A stretch of 41,731 nucleotides of DNA from Gammaproteobacteria bacterium (GCA_030430155.1 JAUIFV010000020.1:1-41731); one strand, 5' to 3'. Shown: positions 7,977 to 17,224, numbered from the stretch's first letter. The notes: a model not told the origin generated them from the letters alone. Translations and numbers: made by a program.

Positions 7977-9949
7977 GCGTTCCGGCGCAGGTCCAGACCC
8001 TGCTTTCCCAAGGCCGTCTGGAGCAGGCCGATCAGCTGCTGGAGATGCTGCTCCAGGCCACCCCGGACGATGCCGACCTGTGGCGCGCCCGCGGACACGT
8101 GGCGCTGAATCTGGGCAAGCTGGAGCTGGCTTTGTCGGCCAGCCGGCGCGCCACCGAGCTCAATGCCATGTCCGGACCGGCGTGGACTCAGCTTGGCACC
8201 CTTGAGCACGCCGTTGGTCGATTGGATCTGGCCGAACGCGCCCTGCAGCGCGCCTGCCGCATCGACCACGGTCCTGCCAATCTGACCCGTCTGGCTGGGG
8301 TGCTGCGGCAAATCGGGCGTACCGACGAAGCGGTCGATCTGCTCCGCCAGGCGCGCGCTGCCGAGCCGCCGCATCCGCCGGCCTGGACCCTTTCCGGCGA
8401 CATCGCCCTGCAGCGCGAGGACTGGCAAGGTGCCGAAGAGCTGCTCCGCGAAGCGCTGCAACATGACGGCCAGCGCGCACCCACCCATCTCAAGCTGGGT
8501 CGCGCGCTGCGCGAGCAACGCAAGTTGGAAGCGGCACGGGAGGAATTCGACAGCGCCTGGGCACTGGATAGCCATCTGTACATGGCAATGGCGGAAGGAC
8601 TGCACCTGCGCCGGCGGCTGAATCTATGGGAGGACTTGGACGCTCGCGCCGCCGAGCTGGCCTCCAGCGTGCAGATGTGTATACCCGGCATCTCGCCGAT
8701 GGACTATTTGAGCGAGAGCGACGACCCGCAGAGCCAGCTGCAGTGTGCACGCACCGAAGCCGAAGGGGTGCTGCGGCGGCTGCGCAAGGAGTTTCCAGAC
8801 GGCTTGGCGCCCTCCCCGCGTGGCTATCCAGAGCGCCCTAGAGTGGCTTTTCTGTCCAACGGCTACGGCAACGAACGCACTGGGCAGCCCTGTGTCGGGT
8901 TGTTTGAGAATCTGCCCGCGCAGCGTCCGGTGATCCTGCTCTACGCGACCGGCGGCGACAACAACAGTCCGCTGCGGGAGCGCCTGCGCAAGGTCACCGA
9001 CGGCCTCCACGACGTCAGCGGCTGGCGACCGGAGCGCATCGCCAGACACATGATCGAGCAGCAGGTGGACATGCTCATCGACCTGCGCGGCTGGGCCCGC
9101 GGCGGCAGCCCGGAGGTGATGGCGCTGCGGCCAGCGCCGCTGCAGCTGTCCTGGCTGGGCTATCCTGGCAGCAGCGGCGCGCCATGGATGGACTATCTGA
9201 TTGCCGACCGGCGCACCATCCCCGACGCCGAGCGTGCTGGCTACAGCGAACACATCGTGCGCCTGCCGCACTGCTTCCAACCCACCGACATCGAGGCCCA
9301 GCCCGGTCCGGACACCCGGCGCCGAGACTACAAGCTGCCCGGCAGCGGGGTGATCTATGCCTGCTTCAACGCCCGCCACAAGATCAATCCGGCAGTCTGG
9401 GCGCAGTGGATGGAGATCCTGCGGCTGGTTCCAGACAGCGTGCTCTGGCTGCTCACCGGCGAGGGCCTGGAGGAGGCCGACCAGCGGCTGCGCGAATCAG
9501 CCCAAGCGGCCGATATCGACCCCGAACGCCTGCACTTCCTGCCCCGGCAGCCGCATCCGGAGTACCTGAGCGCGCTGCGCCTGGCCGATCTCTATCTGGA
9601 CACCTGGCCCTATGGCGCGCAGGCCACCGCCTCCGACGCGCTACTTGTAGGCACGCCGGTGCTGACCAAACCCGGGCGCAGCTACGCCAGCCGCTCGGCT
9701 GCTAGTCAGCTGCGCACACTGGGATTGGACGAACTGGTGGCTGACAGCGTTGAGCGCTACGCCGACTTGGCGATACTGATTGGCGGCAGCGCCGATCTGC
9801 TGGCCGAACTGCAAGGCAAACTGGCCGCCCGCCGCGCCACCAGCCGGCTGTTCGACATGCGCAGCTATGCGGCCGATTTCTGCAAGGCCCTGGACCAGCT
9901 GTGGCAGCGCTTTCGCAGTGACCAGCCACCAGCAGATCTGGATCTGTAG
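7973..9949 (+). CDS. TPR protein with GT41 (SPINDLY/O-GlcNAc transferase-like) domain
   Basis: The 658-residue protein has N-terminal TPR-type repeats (about residues 1-205) and a C-terminal domain of the GT41 family (about 280-640), which transfers sugars from UDP- or GDP-sugars to protein Ser/Thr. Family landmarks are [27 protein letters not shown], and SVLWLL after a segment with Lys470, which appears to match the UDP-contacting Lys of human OGT (Lys842). Some usual residues differ. The family's NHPTSH-like His segment reads NERTGQ, the N-G-(Y/H)-T segment reads RGWARGG, and the GHTT segment reads AQAT with Asp555 kept. Activity is therefore uncertain. The GTG start at 7973 overlaps the prfA stop by 4 bases. 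No signal peptide is seen, so it is probably cytoplasmic. Confidence 0.85.
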   Translation: MSVPAQVQTLLSQGRLEQADQLLEMLLQATPDDADLWRARGHVALNLGKLELALSASRRATELNAMSGPAWTQLGTLEHAVGRLDLAERALQRACRIDHGPANLTRLAGVLRQIGRTDEAVDLLRQARAAEPPHPPAWTLSGDIALQREDWQGAEELLREALQHDGQRAPTHLKLGRALREQRKLEAAREEFDSAWALDSHLYMAMAEGLHLRRRLNLWEDLDARAAELASSVQMCIPGISPMDYLSESDDPQSQLQCARTEAEGVLRRLRKEFPDGLAPSPRGYPERPRVAFLSNGYGNERTGQPCVGLFENLPAQRPVILLYATGGDNNSPLRERLRKVTDGLHDVSGWRPERIARHMIEQQVDMLIDLRGWARGGSPEVMALRPAPLQLSWLGYPGSSGAPWMDYLIADRRTIPDAERAGYSEHIVRLPHCFQPTDIEAQPGPDTRRRDYKLPGSGVIYACFNARHKINPAVWAQWMEILRLVPDSVLWLLTGEGLEEADQRLRESAQAADIDPERLHFLPRQPHPEYLSALRLADLYLDTWPYGAQATASDALLVGTPVLTKPGRSYASRSAASQLRTLGLDELVADSVERYADLAILIGGSADLLAELQGKLAARRATSRLFDMRSYAADFCKALDQLWQRFRSDQPPADLDL

Positions 9950-10181
9950 GGCGCGATCGCCGGAGTTTTATCGTACGCCGAAGTCGTAGGCCGTAGTGAC
10001 CCGCACTTGATCTGCCCTAAAAACGTGATCTTCGACGGGTCTCTGCGGCGCTTTGCTCGGATTGGGCGCTGTATTCAGATCAGGAGCGCCGCTGAATCTG
10101 ATCGACAAACAGCCCGGCGCATCAACCTTCCGGCTCGATCAGATACAACGGCCTACAAACCCTACCCTCAGCGCGCGAGCA

Positions 10182-11153
10182 TCAATCGCCGACCCAGCCG
10201 GAGCCGGCCTGCAGGCCGCCACGAACGCCCTTGGTCACCACCGCTACCGCATCATGCGGGTGCAGACTCTCCATATGCACCGCGCGTGCCCAGTAGTCGA
10301 TGATCCTCTGGTCCTCATCGAGCATGCCCTGTATGCGTCTGCCGGCGTCCTCGCAGAACATCAGATTGGCGCCGTTGAGACGGGCAAAAGCCTGCTCATC
10401 CTCGCGCTTGACGGCGGTTTGCACCGGTGTCGCCAATGCCGCTTCGGCGGCGTCGATCAGATCGACCACCGGGAAGCTGTCGGCATTGGGAGCCAGACGA
10501 ACGCGCATCTGCATCCGCGAACGCTGCGAATGCGGAGTCGCCACGATGCCCTGCTCGCTGCCCAGCCACTGCACCACTTGAGCATGATCGAGTGCGCTTC
10601 CGGCCGGGAAATCCTTCTCGAACTGCTCCTGAATCAGCTGTCTGGCCAGCGCCGCCGAACACGGACAGGTACTGGAATAAAGCACCTCCACCGCCAGCTC
10701 CAGGGTCAGATGCCCGTGCTCGATCTCCGCGCTCAGGGTCACCGGATAGGCCTTCCAGCCCTGCTTGTCGCTGACCAGCGCTTGACGCCGCAGCAGGTGT
10801 TCGTAGCGCACCTGCAGCGCCGCCCGATCGCTCAGCCCGGCGTGGGAGTCGAGGAACTCGCGCAGCAGCTGGCGCAGCGTGGTCGGGTTCAAGGTCTGGC
10901 TGCTTAGCGTCTGATCGACATGCAGATACAGCCGCGACATGTGTATCCCGCGCACGTCGGCCTGCTCCAGATTGACGAATGCCGCCACCTTGGCCGGCAC
11001 CCGCATCGGCGCGCCCTTCTGATCATCCAAAAGGACCGGCAGCTCCAGCTGATCCATGCCCACCCAGTCCAGTCGACCAGTGGTTTCCGGGCGCTCGTCG
11101 TTGGCCACATCGGGCATTACCCGCGCAGCCTGCTGGCTCAGCTCAGTCGTCAT
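10182..11153 (-). CDS. folE2: GTP cyclohydrolase FolE2 (type IB)
   Basis: FolE2 converts GTP to 7,8-dihydroneopterin triphosphate for folate (and queuosine) synthesis. It is the form that does not depend strictly on zinc. Family landmarks are RGIHMSRLYLHVD, the active-site Cys region YSSTCPCSAALARQL, the His-containing ATPHSQRS, and a conserved C-terminal part with NANLMFCEDAGRRI-like and ARAVHMESLHPHDAVA. The start is set at the ATG at 11153 because AAGG lies 7 bases upstream. An ATG at 11180 in the same frame has no good ribosome binding site. FolE2 is often under Zur control, but I see no Zur-like palindrome upstream. It is transcribed toward the end of the convergent GT41 gene, 232 bp away. 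Confidence 0.93.
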   Translation of the reverse strand: MTTELSQQAARVMPDVANDERPETTGRLDWVGMDQLELPVLLDDQKGAPMRVPAKVAAFVNLEQADVRGIHMSRLYLHVDQTLSSQTLNPTTLRQLLREFLDSHAGLSDRAALQVRYEHLLRRQALVSDKQGWKAYPVTLSAEIEHGHLTLELAVEVLYSSTCPCSAALARQLIQEQFEKDFPAGSALDHAQVVQWLGSEQGIVATPHSQRSRMQMRVRLAPNADSFPVVDLIDAAEAALATPVQTAVKREDEQAFARLNGANLMFCEDAGRRIQGMLDEDQRIIDYWARAVHMESLHPHDAVAVVTKGVRGGLQAGSGWVGD

Positions 11154-11227
11154 CTTATCGCCTTGGTCTGAAGTGCTCATGGGCAGCGCCCGGTGGGTGA
11201 AGAGGCTACTTGGGGGCGTGTGGGGGT

Positions 11228-11258
11228 GGTGTCAAGTGGCCGGTGGCGAGCTGACACC
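11228..11258. terminator. Inverted repeat between folE2 and the upstream 175-residue gene
   Basis: A perfect 7-bp inverted repeat, GGTGTCA (11228-11234) and TGACACC (11252-11258), lies about 20 bp downstream of the stop of the minus-strand gene at 11281 and upstream of folE2. The loop is 17 bases. There is no T tract on the minus strand, so it is at best a weak terminator. It could instead be an operator for folE2. Confidence 0.25.
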
Positions 11259-11280
11259 GCGACGCGCCCTTCCGGGCCAT

Positions 11281-11808
11281 TCAGTCCATAAAGCGATTGG
11301 CGCTGATAGGCAGCTCCGACCGAAGTGCAATTCGCACATCCGCCGCATGCTCAATGGCGATTTCAGGCGATCGCATCCCAAGATCACTTTCCTTGTAGAG
11401 CGTGCCGGTGGGGATGTGGATGTAGTAGTGATAATCCGACTGGCATGGGCCTGCATCATCGGGGTCGCTGTAGGTTAGCAACTCGCAGCAGACCTGATCG
11501 AGGATCTCTGGAAACCTATTCCTACCCGGATCGGTCCCGTCACTCACCAGGCTTCGAGCCTTCTCGAGCCCATAGGTCGTCAATGGTATTTCCGCCACAG
11601 GCGTTTCACCGAGTTGCCTGAGCCAGTAATCGAAGCGGTTGGTCCGGTACAGGCGATCGGTTTGACTGAGTATCGGCGGCAGCGACTTCAGCAGATCTGT
11701 CTTGGCTCTACCCAATGCCGCTGCCAACAAGGTGTGGAGATTGCTGATGTGAGTACTGAAATGCACGTTCACAGCGGTCGAGGAAGGGTGACATCGGGTG
11801 TAAATCAT
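11281..11808 (-). CDS. Hypothetical protein, 175 residues
   Basis: I do not recognise this family. The 175-residue protein has no signal peptide or membrane segment. It has a helical N-terminal half (ISNLHTLLAAALGRAKTDLLKSLPPIL, given here in part: HTLLAAALGRAKTDLLKS) and a C-terminal half with the aromatic segment CQSDYHYYIHIPTGTLYKE, which looks like a beta hairpin. The ATG at 11808 has GGAG five bases upstream, supporting both the start and the gene. A GTG at 11772 is an alternative. It is the first of three accessory genes between folE2 and the LolA-like cassette, all on the minus strand but well spaced. Confidence 0.6.
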   Translation of the reverse strand: MIYTRCHPSSTAVNVHFSTHISNLHTLLAAALGRAKTDLLKSLPPILSQTDRLYRTNRFDYWLRQLGETPVAEIPLTTYGLEKARSLVSDGTDPGRNRFPEILDQVCCELLTYSDPDDAGPCQSDYHYYIHIPTGTLYKESDLGMRSPEIAIEHAADVRIALRSELPISANRFMD

Positions 11809-11983
11809 CTAGTCTCCGGCGGATCGTCGCACAATCCTCCGTCGAGACCAGGCATAGCACCGCTATGGTGACGACGAGAATCGCCGCATTGGCCCGGCCG
11901 CGCGAAGCGCCGCTGCGATTCGCGCAACTAGCCCTAACGGACGTTCGCGGCCTCCGCTTGGCGCCGCACCTTCGCAACGAACC

Positions 11984-12466
11984 TCAATCGTCTCGAACGC
12001 GGTAGGCATTGATTTCGCCGCGGGTGCAGTAGCGGCATCCACAGAATGGCTTGTTTCCTTTCGCCTCTGGGTAGTACCGCCAACCCAGCACCTGATTTGG
12101 CGTGTAGATGCGATGGATCTGTTTAGGCTTGACCGCACGAGTCACCACGACTTCTAGGCCCAGCCCGGATTCATGCACCTGGAAGATCTGCGCGGCTTCA
12201 GAGGCTGTGACGGCGACCAGCTGCTCGTTGAACCTTCCCACCAACACTATCTCCCGCGGCGGAACATAGAACTGCACCGCCGAAATCGTCCTCATGCCAC
12301 GGCGTTTTAGTTCCCGCAGCCATTGATGGGTTCGGTACAAACTGCCGCTGACCGGGGTGCAGTGCACCCCTTTCGCCAGCTCAGCGCGCAGCGAATGTGG
12401 CTTGAGGCCTCTGCGCCGCACCGAGCCGATGCGCTTTTGGTCAGTGAGATGTACGAACTGCGTCAC
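11984..12466 (-). CDS. Conserved hypothetical protein, 160 residues, C-terminal Cys cluster
   Basis: The 160-residue protein starts at a GTG at 12466 with AGGA 6-7 bases upstream. It begins FVHLTDQKRIGSVRRRGLKP, which resembles N-termini of ADP-ribosyltransferase-fold proteins (a His-x-Thr start followed by an 'rrxGL' helix). The segment RTHQWLRELKRRGMRTISAV follows. Near the end, GWRYYPEAKGNKPFCGCRYC is followed by TRGEINAYRVR. The C-x-C-x-x-C pattern could bind a metal. I recall similar proteins of unknown function in scattered bacteria, some fused to repeat domains. An ART-like fold is only a guess. There is no signal peptide or obvious partner gene. Confidence 0.65.
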   Translation of the reverse strand: MTQFVHLTDQKRIGSVRRRGLKPHSLRAELAKGVHCTPVSGSLYRTHQWLRELKRRGMRTISAVQFYVPPREIVLVGRFNEQLVAVTASEAAQIFQVHESGLGLEVVVTRAVKPKQIHRIYTPNQVLGWRYYPEAKGNKPFCGCRYCTRGEINAYRVRDD

Positions 12467-12513
12467 CGGGTTTCCTGATTTGCTGAGACGAACCGCTTTG
12501 TCAGTCCAAATCC

Positions 12514-13065
12514 CTATCCGGATCTGAGGAGCTTCTTCGCACTGGCAAAAAAGACTCCAGCGAAGGCCAGCTCAATCACCCCGCCCAACAGCGCCGAAAT
12601 CCACGGCGCAAGCCACAGGTAGAACGACGCAAAGCCCGCCGCAATCAGGGTCAGTCCCAAGATCCAGAAGCTGCGCAAGCCAAAAACCGTTGCAAACACC
12701 GTGTAGCGGCAGCCAATGGTGACCATCATGGCGGGAAAGAACAGCTCCTGGCGGAGATGGAACAGACCGTAGGCCATCATGCAGCAGGCGATCAGCCAGA
12801 TCGTCGATGCCCCTGCGAGCTGATTCAGCGCATTGGGCGGCGGATCCTTGATTGGCTGGACCCAGATCCGCTGCAGCAGCGTACTGATCGGGTAGATCAA
12901 CGCGCCGCCGATAAGCAGTGTCCACACGCCCTGTTTGTTACCCAGCGCGAAGCAAACGGCCGCAGCCGCAATCCAGACCAGCCCTGAGGTCAACACACCG
13001 GGAGCGCCGTCGTAGTGCTCGCGACGAATTCCGGCCTGCATCCGATCATCCAGTGCCAAGCGCAT
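12514..13065 (-). CDS. Integral membrane protein, DUF7010-like
   Basis: This 183-residue protein is mostly hydrophobic. About five or six membrane segments are visible (for example LVWIAAAAVCFALG, WTLLIGGALIYPIS, STIWLIACCMMAYGLF, FWILGLTLIAAGFASFYLWL and ISALLGGVIELAFAGVFFA). Its pattern, with an N-terminal Gly-rich start, PISTLL after helix two and a polar 'DPPPNALNQLAG' loop, resembles the DUF7010 family. That assignment is from memory. The ATG at 13065 has a strong GGAGG site 4 bases upstream. Function is unknown. It lies 47 bp upstream of the 160-residue gene on the same strand. Confidence 0.7.
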   Translation of the reverse strand: MRLALDDRMQAGIRREHYDGAPGVLTSGLVWIAAAAVCFALGNKQGVWTLLIGGALIYPISTLLQRIWVQPIKDPPPNALNQLAGASTIWLIACCMMAYGLFHLRQELFFPAMMVTIGCRYTVFATVFGLRSFWILGLTLIAAGFASFYLWLAPWISALLGGVIELAFAGVFFASAKKLLRSG

Positions 13066-13159
13066 GTTTCCTCCAATGAATTGATGATCACCGGTCCTGC
13101 CGGAACGCTTCAGGGAGCGACCCGGACGCTGCTTCTCCGTCAGCTACGATAGCGACGCG

Positions 13160-13912
13160 CTAGCGCGGAAACGCAAAGCGCTTGTCGTCCAGCGGCATGC
13201 CCAACTCGATGCGCTCGAGCACGATGATCTGCTCCAAAGTGCCCTCGCCGCGCTGGATGGTGTTGCTGACGCTGAACGGAAACAGCAGGCCGTCGACGGC
13301 GCGATAGTCGGCAAGCAGACTGGCCACGCCAATCTCCACCCCGCCGGACAGCCGTTTGCTGGCGGTGCGAATGGGCAGCAGGCTGTCTTTGGCCAGCCAC
13401 CACATCTCTTCAGCGCCGCCGGCCTTGACCACTTTCAACCGCCAGCTGGGCGTATCGGCGACGGCTTCCTCGCCGTCCAGGGTCACCTCATTGCCCTTCA
13501 ATGCGTAATCGGCCAGGGCGCCGTCAAAGTCGCCCATCTCGCGCATCTCGGCCAACTCATCGCCAAACATCAGCGTCGGCAGCCCGCTTTCCACGAAAGG
13601 CGCGGCGGACCAGCCGCGTTCGCCGTCGTAGGCCTGGACCACCGGCATGTCCTGGACCCGAAACTGCAGCCGCACCTTACCGGGCCGCTTGTACTCCAGG
13701 CTCATCGGCGCGCTGACCTCGCCCATCTGCATTACCCCGGTCATGCGCAGCGTGCTCAGATCGCGCCAGGCCTGGGCTCCGCCGCGCGCCTGCTGATAGC
13801 CGGCGACCAGCTCGGCCACGCTGGGCGCCTTGGCGTTGTCATTGGCGGCGTCTGCGGCCCAAAGCGAAGATCCCACCAAAAGCAGCAGAACGCCTCTTAG
13901 CGCCGAGATCAT
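13160..13912 (-). CDS. Exported LolA-like protein (outer membrane lipoprotein-sorting domain), copy 1
   Basis: This 250-residue protein has a signal peptide (MISALRGVLLLLVGSSLWA, cut near ADA) and a mature part resembling the LolA-like beta barrel of outer membrane lipoprotein-sorting proteins. Examples are ELVAGYQQARGGAQAW, LEYKRPGKVRLQF, VVQAYDGERGWSAAPF and ADYRAVDGLLFPFSVSN. The ATG at 13912 has AGGAG seven bases upstream. The frame extends upstream only into a REP doublet. It is a clear paralogue of the gene at 17225-17977, matching nearly throughout, and the two flank the large BNR gene. It probably binds a lipid or lipidated ligand in the periplasm. That is family knowledge, and its actual ligand is unknown. 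Confidence 0.85.
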   Translation of the reverse strand: MISALRGVLLLLVGSSLWAADAANDNAKAPSVAELVAGYQQARGGAQAWRDLSTLRMTGVMQMGEVSAPMSLEYKRPGKVRLQFRVQDMPVVQAYDGERGWSAAPFVESGLPTLMFGDELAEMREMGDFDGALADYALKGNEVTLDGEEAVADTPSWRLKVVKAGGAEEMWWLAKDSLLPIRTASKRLSGGVEIGVASLLADYRAVDGLLFPFSVSNTIQRGEGTLEQIIVLERIELGMPLDDKRFAFPR

Positions 13913-13959
13913 GCGCGGACTCCTATTTGGGTGCTCACGGCAATTTGGCCCATTGCTGT

Positions 13960-14029
13960 CGGGCACGCTGCGCTTTGCCCAACCTACGTTACAACCGCAG
14001 TGTAGGGTGGGCAAAGCGCAGCGTGCCCG
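13960..14029. repeat. REP doublet (GTAG-headed inverted repeat)
   Basis: Two 28-bp arms, 13960-13987 and 14002-14029, are inverted copies with one mismatch, separated by 14 bases. Each reads from the centre outward as GTAGG(G/T)TGGGCAAAGC followed by GCAGCGTGCCCG. The GTAG head and the internal GGGCA/TGCCC stem match REP sequences mobilised by RAYT transposases. Many proteobacterial genomes carry this kind of repeat. It lies between the BNR gene stop and the ribosome binding site of the downstream LolA-like gene. As a strong hairpin it could reduce read-through or stabilise the upstream mRNA. Confidence 0.85.
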
Positions 14030-14039
14030 CCTTCAACTG

Positions 14040-17000
14040 CTAGTTGACCCGACTCATACCCAAGCCCCAGGTCCACAGGGAGCGCTGCACGTTGCGCACC
14101 GAGGTTGCGCTGCTTCCGGACTTGCTTTGCTCGGCCTCCCAAGCCTCACGCTGCAACGGCACCAGCGGTTCCAGCGACTGCCCACTCAACCGGGCATTGA
14201 CATCGCTCAAGGGCTGCTCCAGCAGCGCTGCGGCGTCGGCCTGGCCCTGGGCCAGCTCGGCCTGCAGCTGCTGGTGGCGCTCGAACTGGGTCTGAGTGGG
14301 TCGACCGTCATAGCCGACGATCTCGCCGTAGTAGTTGCCGTAGCGCTCGCGCAGCTGCTCCGCACCGGACAGCAAGCCGCCCTCGCTGACCGCCAGGCGG
14401 CCGCTGAGCTGAGCCAGGCTATCGGCGTAGCGGCGCAGCGATTTGGCCGTGCCACCGCTGCTGGCCTCGGCACGCGCGATGGCCTGATCGTGCAGATCGG
14501 ACACCTGGGCGGAAAGGAAGGTCAGATCGGCGAGCTCTTTATACAAGGCCATGGACAGCTGCTGCTGGGCAGCGCGATCCTCGGCGCTGTGGCTGGCGCG
14601 CGAATCGGGCAGTAGCTGCACCGTCCCGGTCAGGGTCTGCTTGGCCTTGACCAGTTCGAAGCGATACTCGCCTTCGGCCACCCGCGGACCGACGAAGCCG
14701 GGCACCAGCTGGGTGGACGGCGGGAACTTCGGCGGCTTCAGCCGCATCGGCCACTCCACCCGAACGATACCGCGGCGTTTGTCCACCGGCAGTTCGGCAA
14801 TCTGCTTATCTTCGGCGTCGAAAACCCGCAGCTTCAGATCGCCGAACAGATGCCGACGATTCTGATAGAAGGCGATGGTCGCGGCCTCGGCCGGGCTCTC
14901 GCCTACAAATTCATCGTCGCCGATGAATTCCTGCAGCGCGCCGCCGGAAACCATTTCCCCCGGCCGCGTCGGCAGCAGCGTGAACTTGCTCGCTAGCACC
15001 TCGTTGCTGAGCGCGCGCAGCGGAGTCAGATCATCAATGATGTAGATGCCGCGACCGTGCGTAGCGACGATCAGATCGTGCTCACGCGGGTGGATGGCGA
15101 TGTCATGCACCGCCACCTTGGGCAGATTCTCCTTGAAGCGGGCCCAGTTGGCGCCGCCGTCGATGCTCACCCAGAGACCGAACTCGGTGCCCAGGAAGAG
15201 CAGATCCGGATTGACCAGATCCTGGCGGATCACCCACGCATAACCTTCGACCTGGTCGGTGGTCAGACGCCGCCAGCTCTGCCCGTAGTCATCGGTGCGA
15301 TAAACGTAGGTGCTGAAATCACCGCTGCGATGACCGTCGAAGCTGATCAGTGCGGTGCCTGCCGCATGCGGGCTGGCATCCACTCTGGACACCCACGTGC
15401 CCGCCGGCACATCGGCGAAGCGCTTGCTCAGATCGGTCCAGTTGGCACCGCCGTCGCGGCTGACATGAACCCGACCGTCGTCGCTGCCCACCCAGAGCAG
15501 ATTGCTGTCCAGCGGCGACTCGGCGATGGTGTAGATGGTGGCGTTGTTCTCCGCCGTGGAGTTGTCGATGCTCAGTCCGCCGGATTCGGCCTGACGCTGT
15601 CGCTTGGGATCGTCGGTGGTCAGATCGGGGGAGATTCGCTGCCAGCTCTCGCCGCGGTCAGTCGTGCGATGCACATACTGCGAGCCGTAGTAGAGCACCC
15701 CACCGCGCGTGGGCGATTGCACCAAGGGCGTGTTCCAGTTGAAACGCAGTTTCTCCGCGCCCTCATCGGCTACCGGCGCAATGCGCTTGAGCTCATTCAG
15801 GCGGCGGTCGATGCGCATCAGCTGCCCGCCCTGATACTCGGAATAAACGATGTTGACGTCGTCGTGATCCGGGAAGGACCAGAAGCCGTCGCCGAAGCCG
15901 ACGCTGGACCAGTCGCGATTGCGCACGCCGGCAGCACCGCGCGATGGCCCCACCCAGCTGCCGTTGTCCTGCAGCCCGCCGTAGACGTTGTAGGGCCGCT
16001 GCATGTCCGCCGCAGCGTGATAGAACTGGGAGATCGGCAGCGCGCCCACAAAGCGCCAGTTGTTGGCGCCGTCGAAGCTGATATACAGACCGCCATCGGT
16101 CCCCAGCAGCACCTTCTTCGGATTGCGCGGATCGATCCACAGGGCGTGATGATCGGGATGCACGCCGCTGCCGAAGCCCATCGGCGAAAAGGTTTCGCCG
16201 CCGTCTTCGCTGATGGTGGTAGTGAAACCGGCCTTGTAGACGCGCTGATGATCCACCGGGTCGACCTTGATCTCACCGAAATAGAAGGGCCGCAGCTGGA
16301 CGTTGTTGGAGCTGTTGACCTCCTGGAACTGCTTGCCCATGTCATCGGAGCGATATAGCGCGGTGTGTTCAGCCTCGACCAGCGCATAAACCACCTGCGG
16401 TTTGCTCGGCGCCACGGTCACCGCGATGCGGCCCTTGTCGCCTTCTGGCAGTCCGGCGCTCAGCTCCACCCAGGTGTCGCCGCCATCGAAGCTGCGGTAC
16501 AGAGCGCTGCCCGGCCCGCCGGAGTAGAAGAAATCCGGGTAGCGCCGGTAGGTCCACATCCCGGCGTACAGGACATTGGGATTGGCCGCATCCATGGCCA
16601 GATCGGAACAGCCGGTGTCCTCGTCGACATACAGCACCTTGTCCCAGCTCTGCCCGCCGTCGCGGCTGCGATAGACGCCGCGCTCCGGATTGGCCCGCCA
16701 TGCCGCGCCAGTGGCGCAGACATAGACGGTGTTGGAGTCGTGCGGGCTGACCAGCAGCTCGGCGACTCGTTCGGTCTGCTCCAGTCCAACCCGCTTGAAT
16801 TCGTCGCCGCCGTTGCGCGACACATAGACGCCGTCACCGCTGCCGACGCTGTTGCGCACCCAGCTTTCGCCGGTGCCGACCCAGATGACCTGGTCATCAT
16901 TGGGATCGATACGCACCGCGCCAATGGACTGGGCATGCTCGTCGAACACCGATTTGAAAGTCACCCCGCCGTCCAGAGAGCGCCAGACACCGCCGCTGGC

Positions 17001-17222
17001 CGCACCCACGTAGATTTTCAGCGGGTCGGTGGCCGAAGCGTCGACGCTGGCGATGCGCCCGCTCATCGTCGCCGGTCCAATGGCGCGGGCACGCAGCCCG
17101 CCCATGTGATCGGAATCCAGTACCGTCTCGGCGGCGACTACGCACTGGCCAATGGCCAGCGCGGCAATCATCAATCCGCCGGTGAGTACTCGGTGCGTCG
17201 TCTGCAGGGCGGCGGGGCTCAT
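14040..17222 (-). CDS. Large exported BNR/sortilin-like beta-propeller protein
   Basis: The 1060-residue protein has a signal peptide (hydrophobic part about residues 13-31, GLMIAALAIGQCVVA then AE). The region from about 40 to 740 contains at least nine BNR/Asp-box motifs of the S-x-D-G-G-x-x-W type: RSLDGGVTF, YRSRDGGQSW, YRSFDGGDTW, ISEDGGETF, RTTDRGESW, HVSRDGGANW, YRTDDYGQSW and VSIDGGANW among them. This indicates one or two multi-bladed propellers of the VPS10/sortilin or WD40/YVTN/BNR type. The C-terminal 300 residues lack these motifs and contain helical, Gln/Ala-rich segments. No transmembrane anchor is seen. The ATG at 17222 follows the upstream LolA-like stop by 2 bp, with GGAGG eight bases before it. 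Such proteins are often called glycosyl hydrolases, but I see no catalytic signature. Confidence 0.88.
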   Translation of the reverse strand: MSPAALQTTHRVLTGGLMIAALAIGQCVVAAETVLDSDHMGGLRARAIGPATMSGRIASVDASATDPLKIYVGAASGGVWRSLDGGVTFKSVFDEHAQSIGAVRIDPNDDQVIWVGTGESWVRNSVGSGDGVYVSRNGGDEFKRVGLEQTERVAELLVSPHDSNTVYVCATGAAWRANPERGVYRSRDGGQSWDKVLYVDEDTGCSDLAMDAANPNVLYAGMWTYRRYPDFFYSGGPGSALYRSFDGGDTWVELSAGLPEGDKGRIAVTVAPSKPQVVYALVEAEHTALYRSDDMGKQFQEVNSSNNVQLRPFYFGEIKVDPVDHQRVYKAGFTTTISEDGGETFSPMGFGSGVHPDHHALWIDPRNPKKVLLGTDGGLYISFDGANNWRFVGALPISQFYHAAADMQRPYNVYGGLQDNGSWVGPSRGAAGVRNRDWSSVGFGDGFWSFPDHDDVNIVYSEYQGGQLMRIDRRLNELKRIAPVADEGAEKLRFNWNTPLVQSPTRGGVLYYGSQYVHRTTDRGESWQRISPDLTTDDPKRQRQAESGGLSIDNSTAENNATIYTIAESPLDSNLLWVGSDDGRVHVSRDGGANWTDLSKRFADVPAGTWVSRVDASPHAAGTALISFDGHRSGDFSTYVYRTDDYGQSWRRLTTDQVEGYAWVIRQDLVNPDLLFLGTEFGLWVSIDGGANWARFKENLPKVAVHDIAIHPREHDLIVATHGRGIYIIDDLTPLRALSNEVLASKFTLLPTRPGEMVSGGALQEFIGDDEFVGESPAEAATIAFYQNRRHLFGDLKLRVFDAEDKQIAELPVDKRRGIVRVEWPMRLKPPKFPPSTQLVPGFVGPRVAEGEYRFELVKAKQTLTGTVQLLPDSRASHSAEDRAAQQQLSMALYKELADLTFLSAQVSDLHDQAIARAEASSGGTAKSLRRYADSLAQLSGRLAVSEGGLLSGAEQLRERYGNYYGEIVGYDGRPTQTQFERHQQLQAELAQGQADAAALLEQPLSDVNARLSGQSLEPLVPLQREAWEAEQSKSGSSATSVRNVQRSLWTWGLGMSRVN

Positions 17223-17224
17223 TG

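Noticed and set aside
9950-9972. Possible terminator after the GT41 gene (GGCG/CGCC stem followed by GTTTTA)
   Set aside because: The stem is only 4 bp and the T run is short, so it is too weak to list as a feature.
10053-10907. 284-codon plus-strand frame opposite folE2
   Set aside because: folE2 is certain on the minus strand. The plus-strand translation shows no family features.
15057-16358. A 433-codon plus-strand open frame inside the BNR gene
   Set aside because: It is antisense to the repeat-rich BNR protein, with no ribosome binding site or recognisable domain. The BNR motifs on the minus strand are unambiguous.
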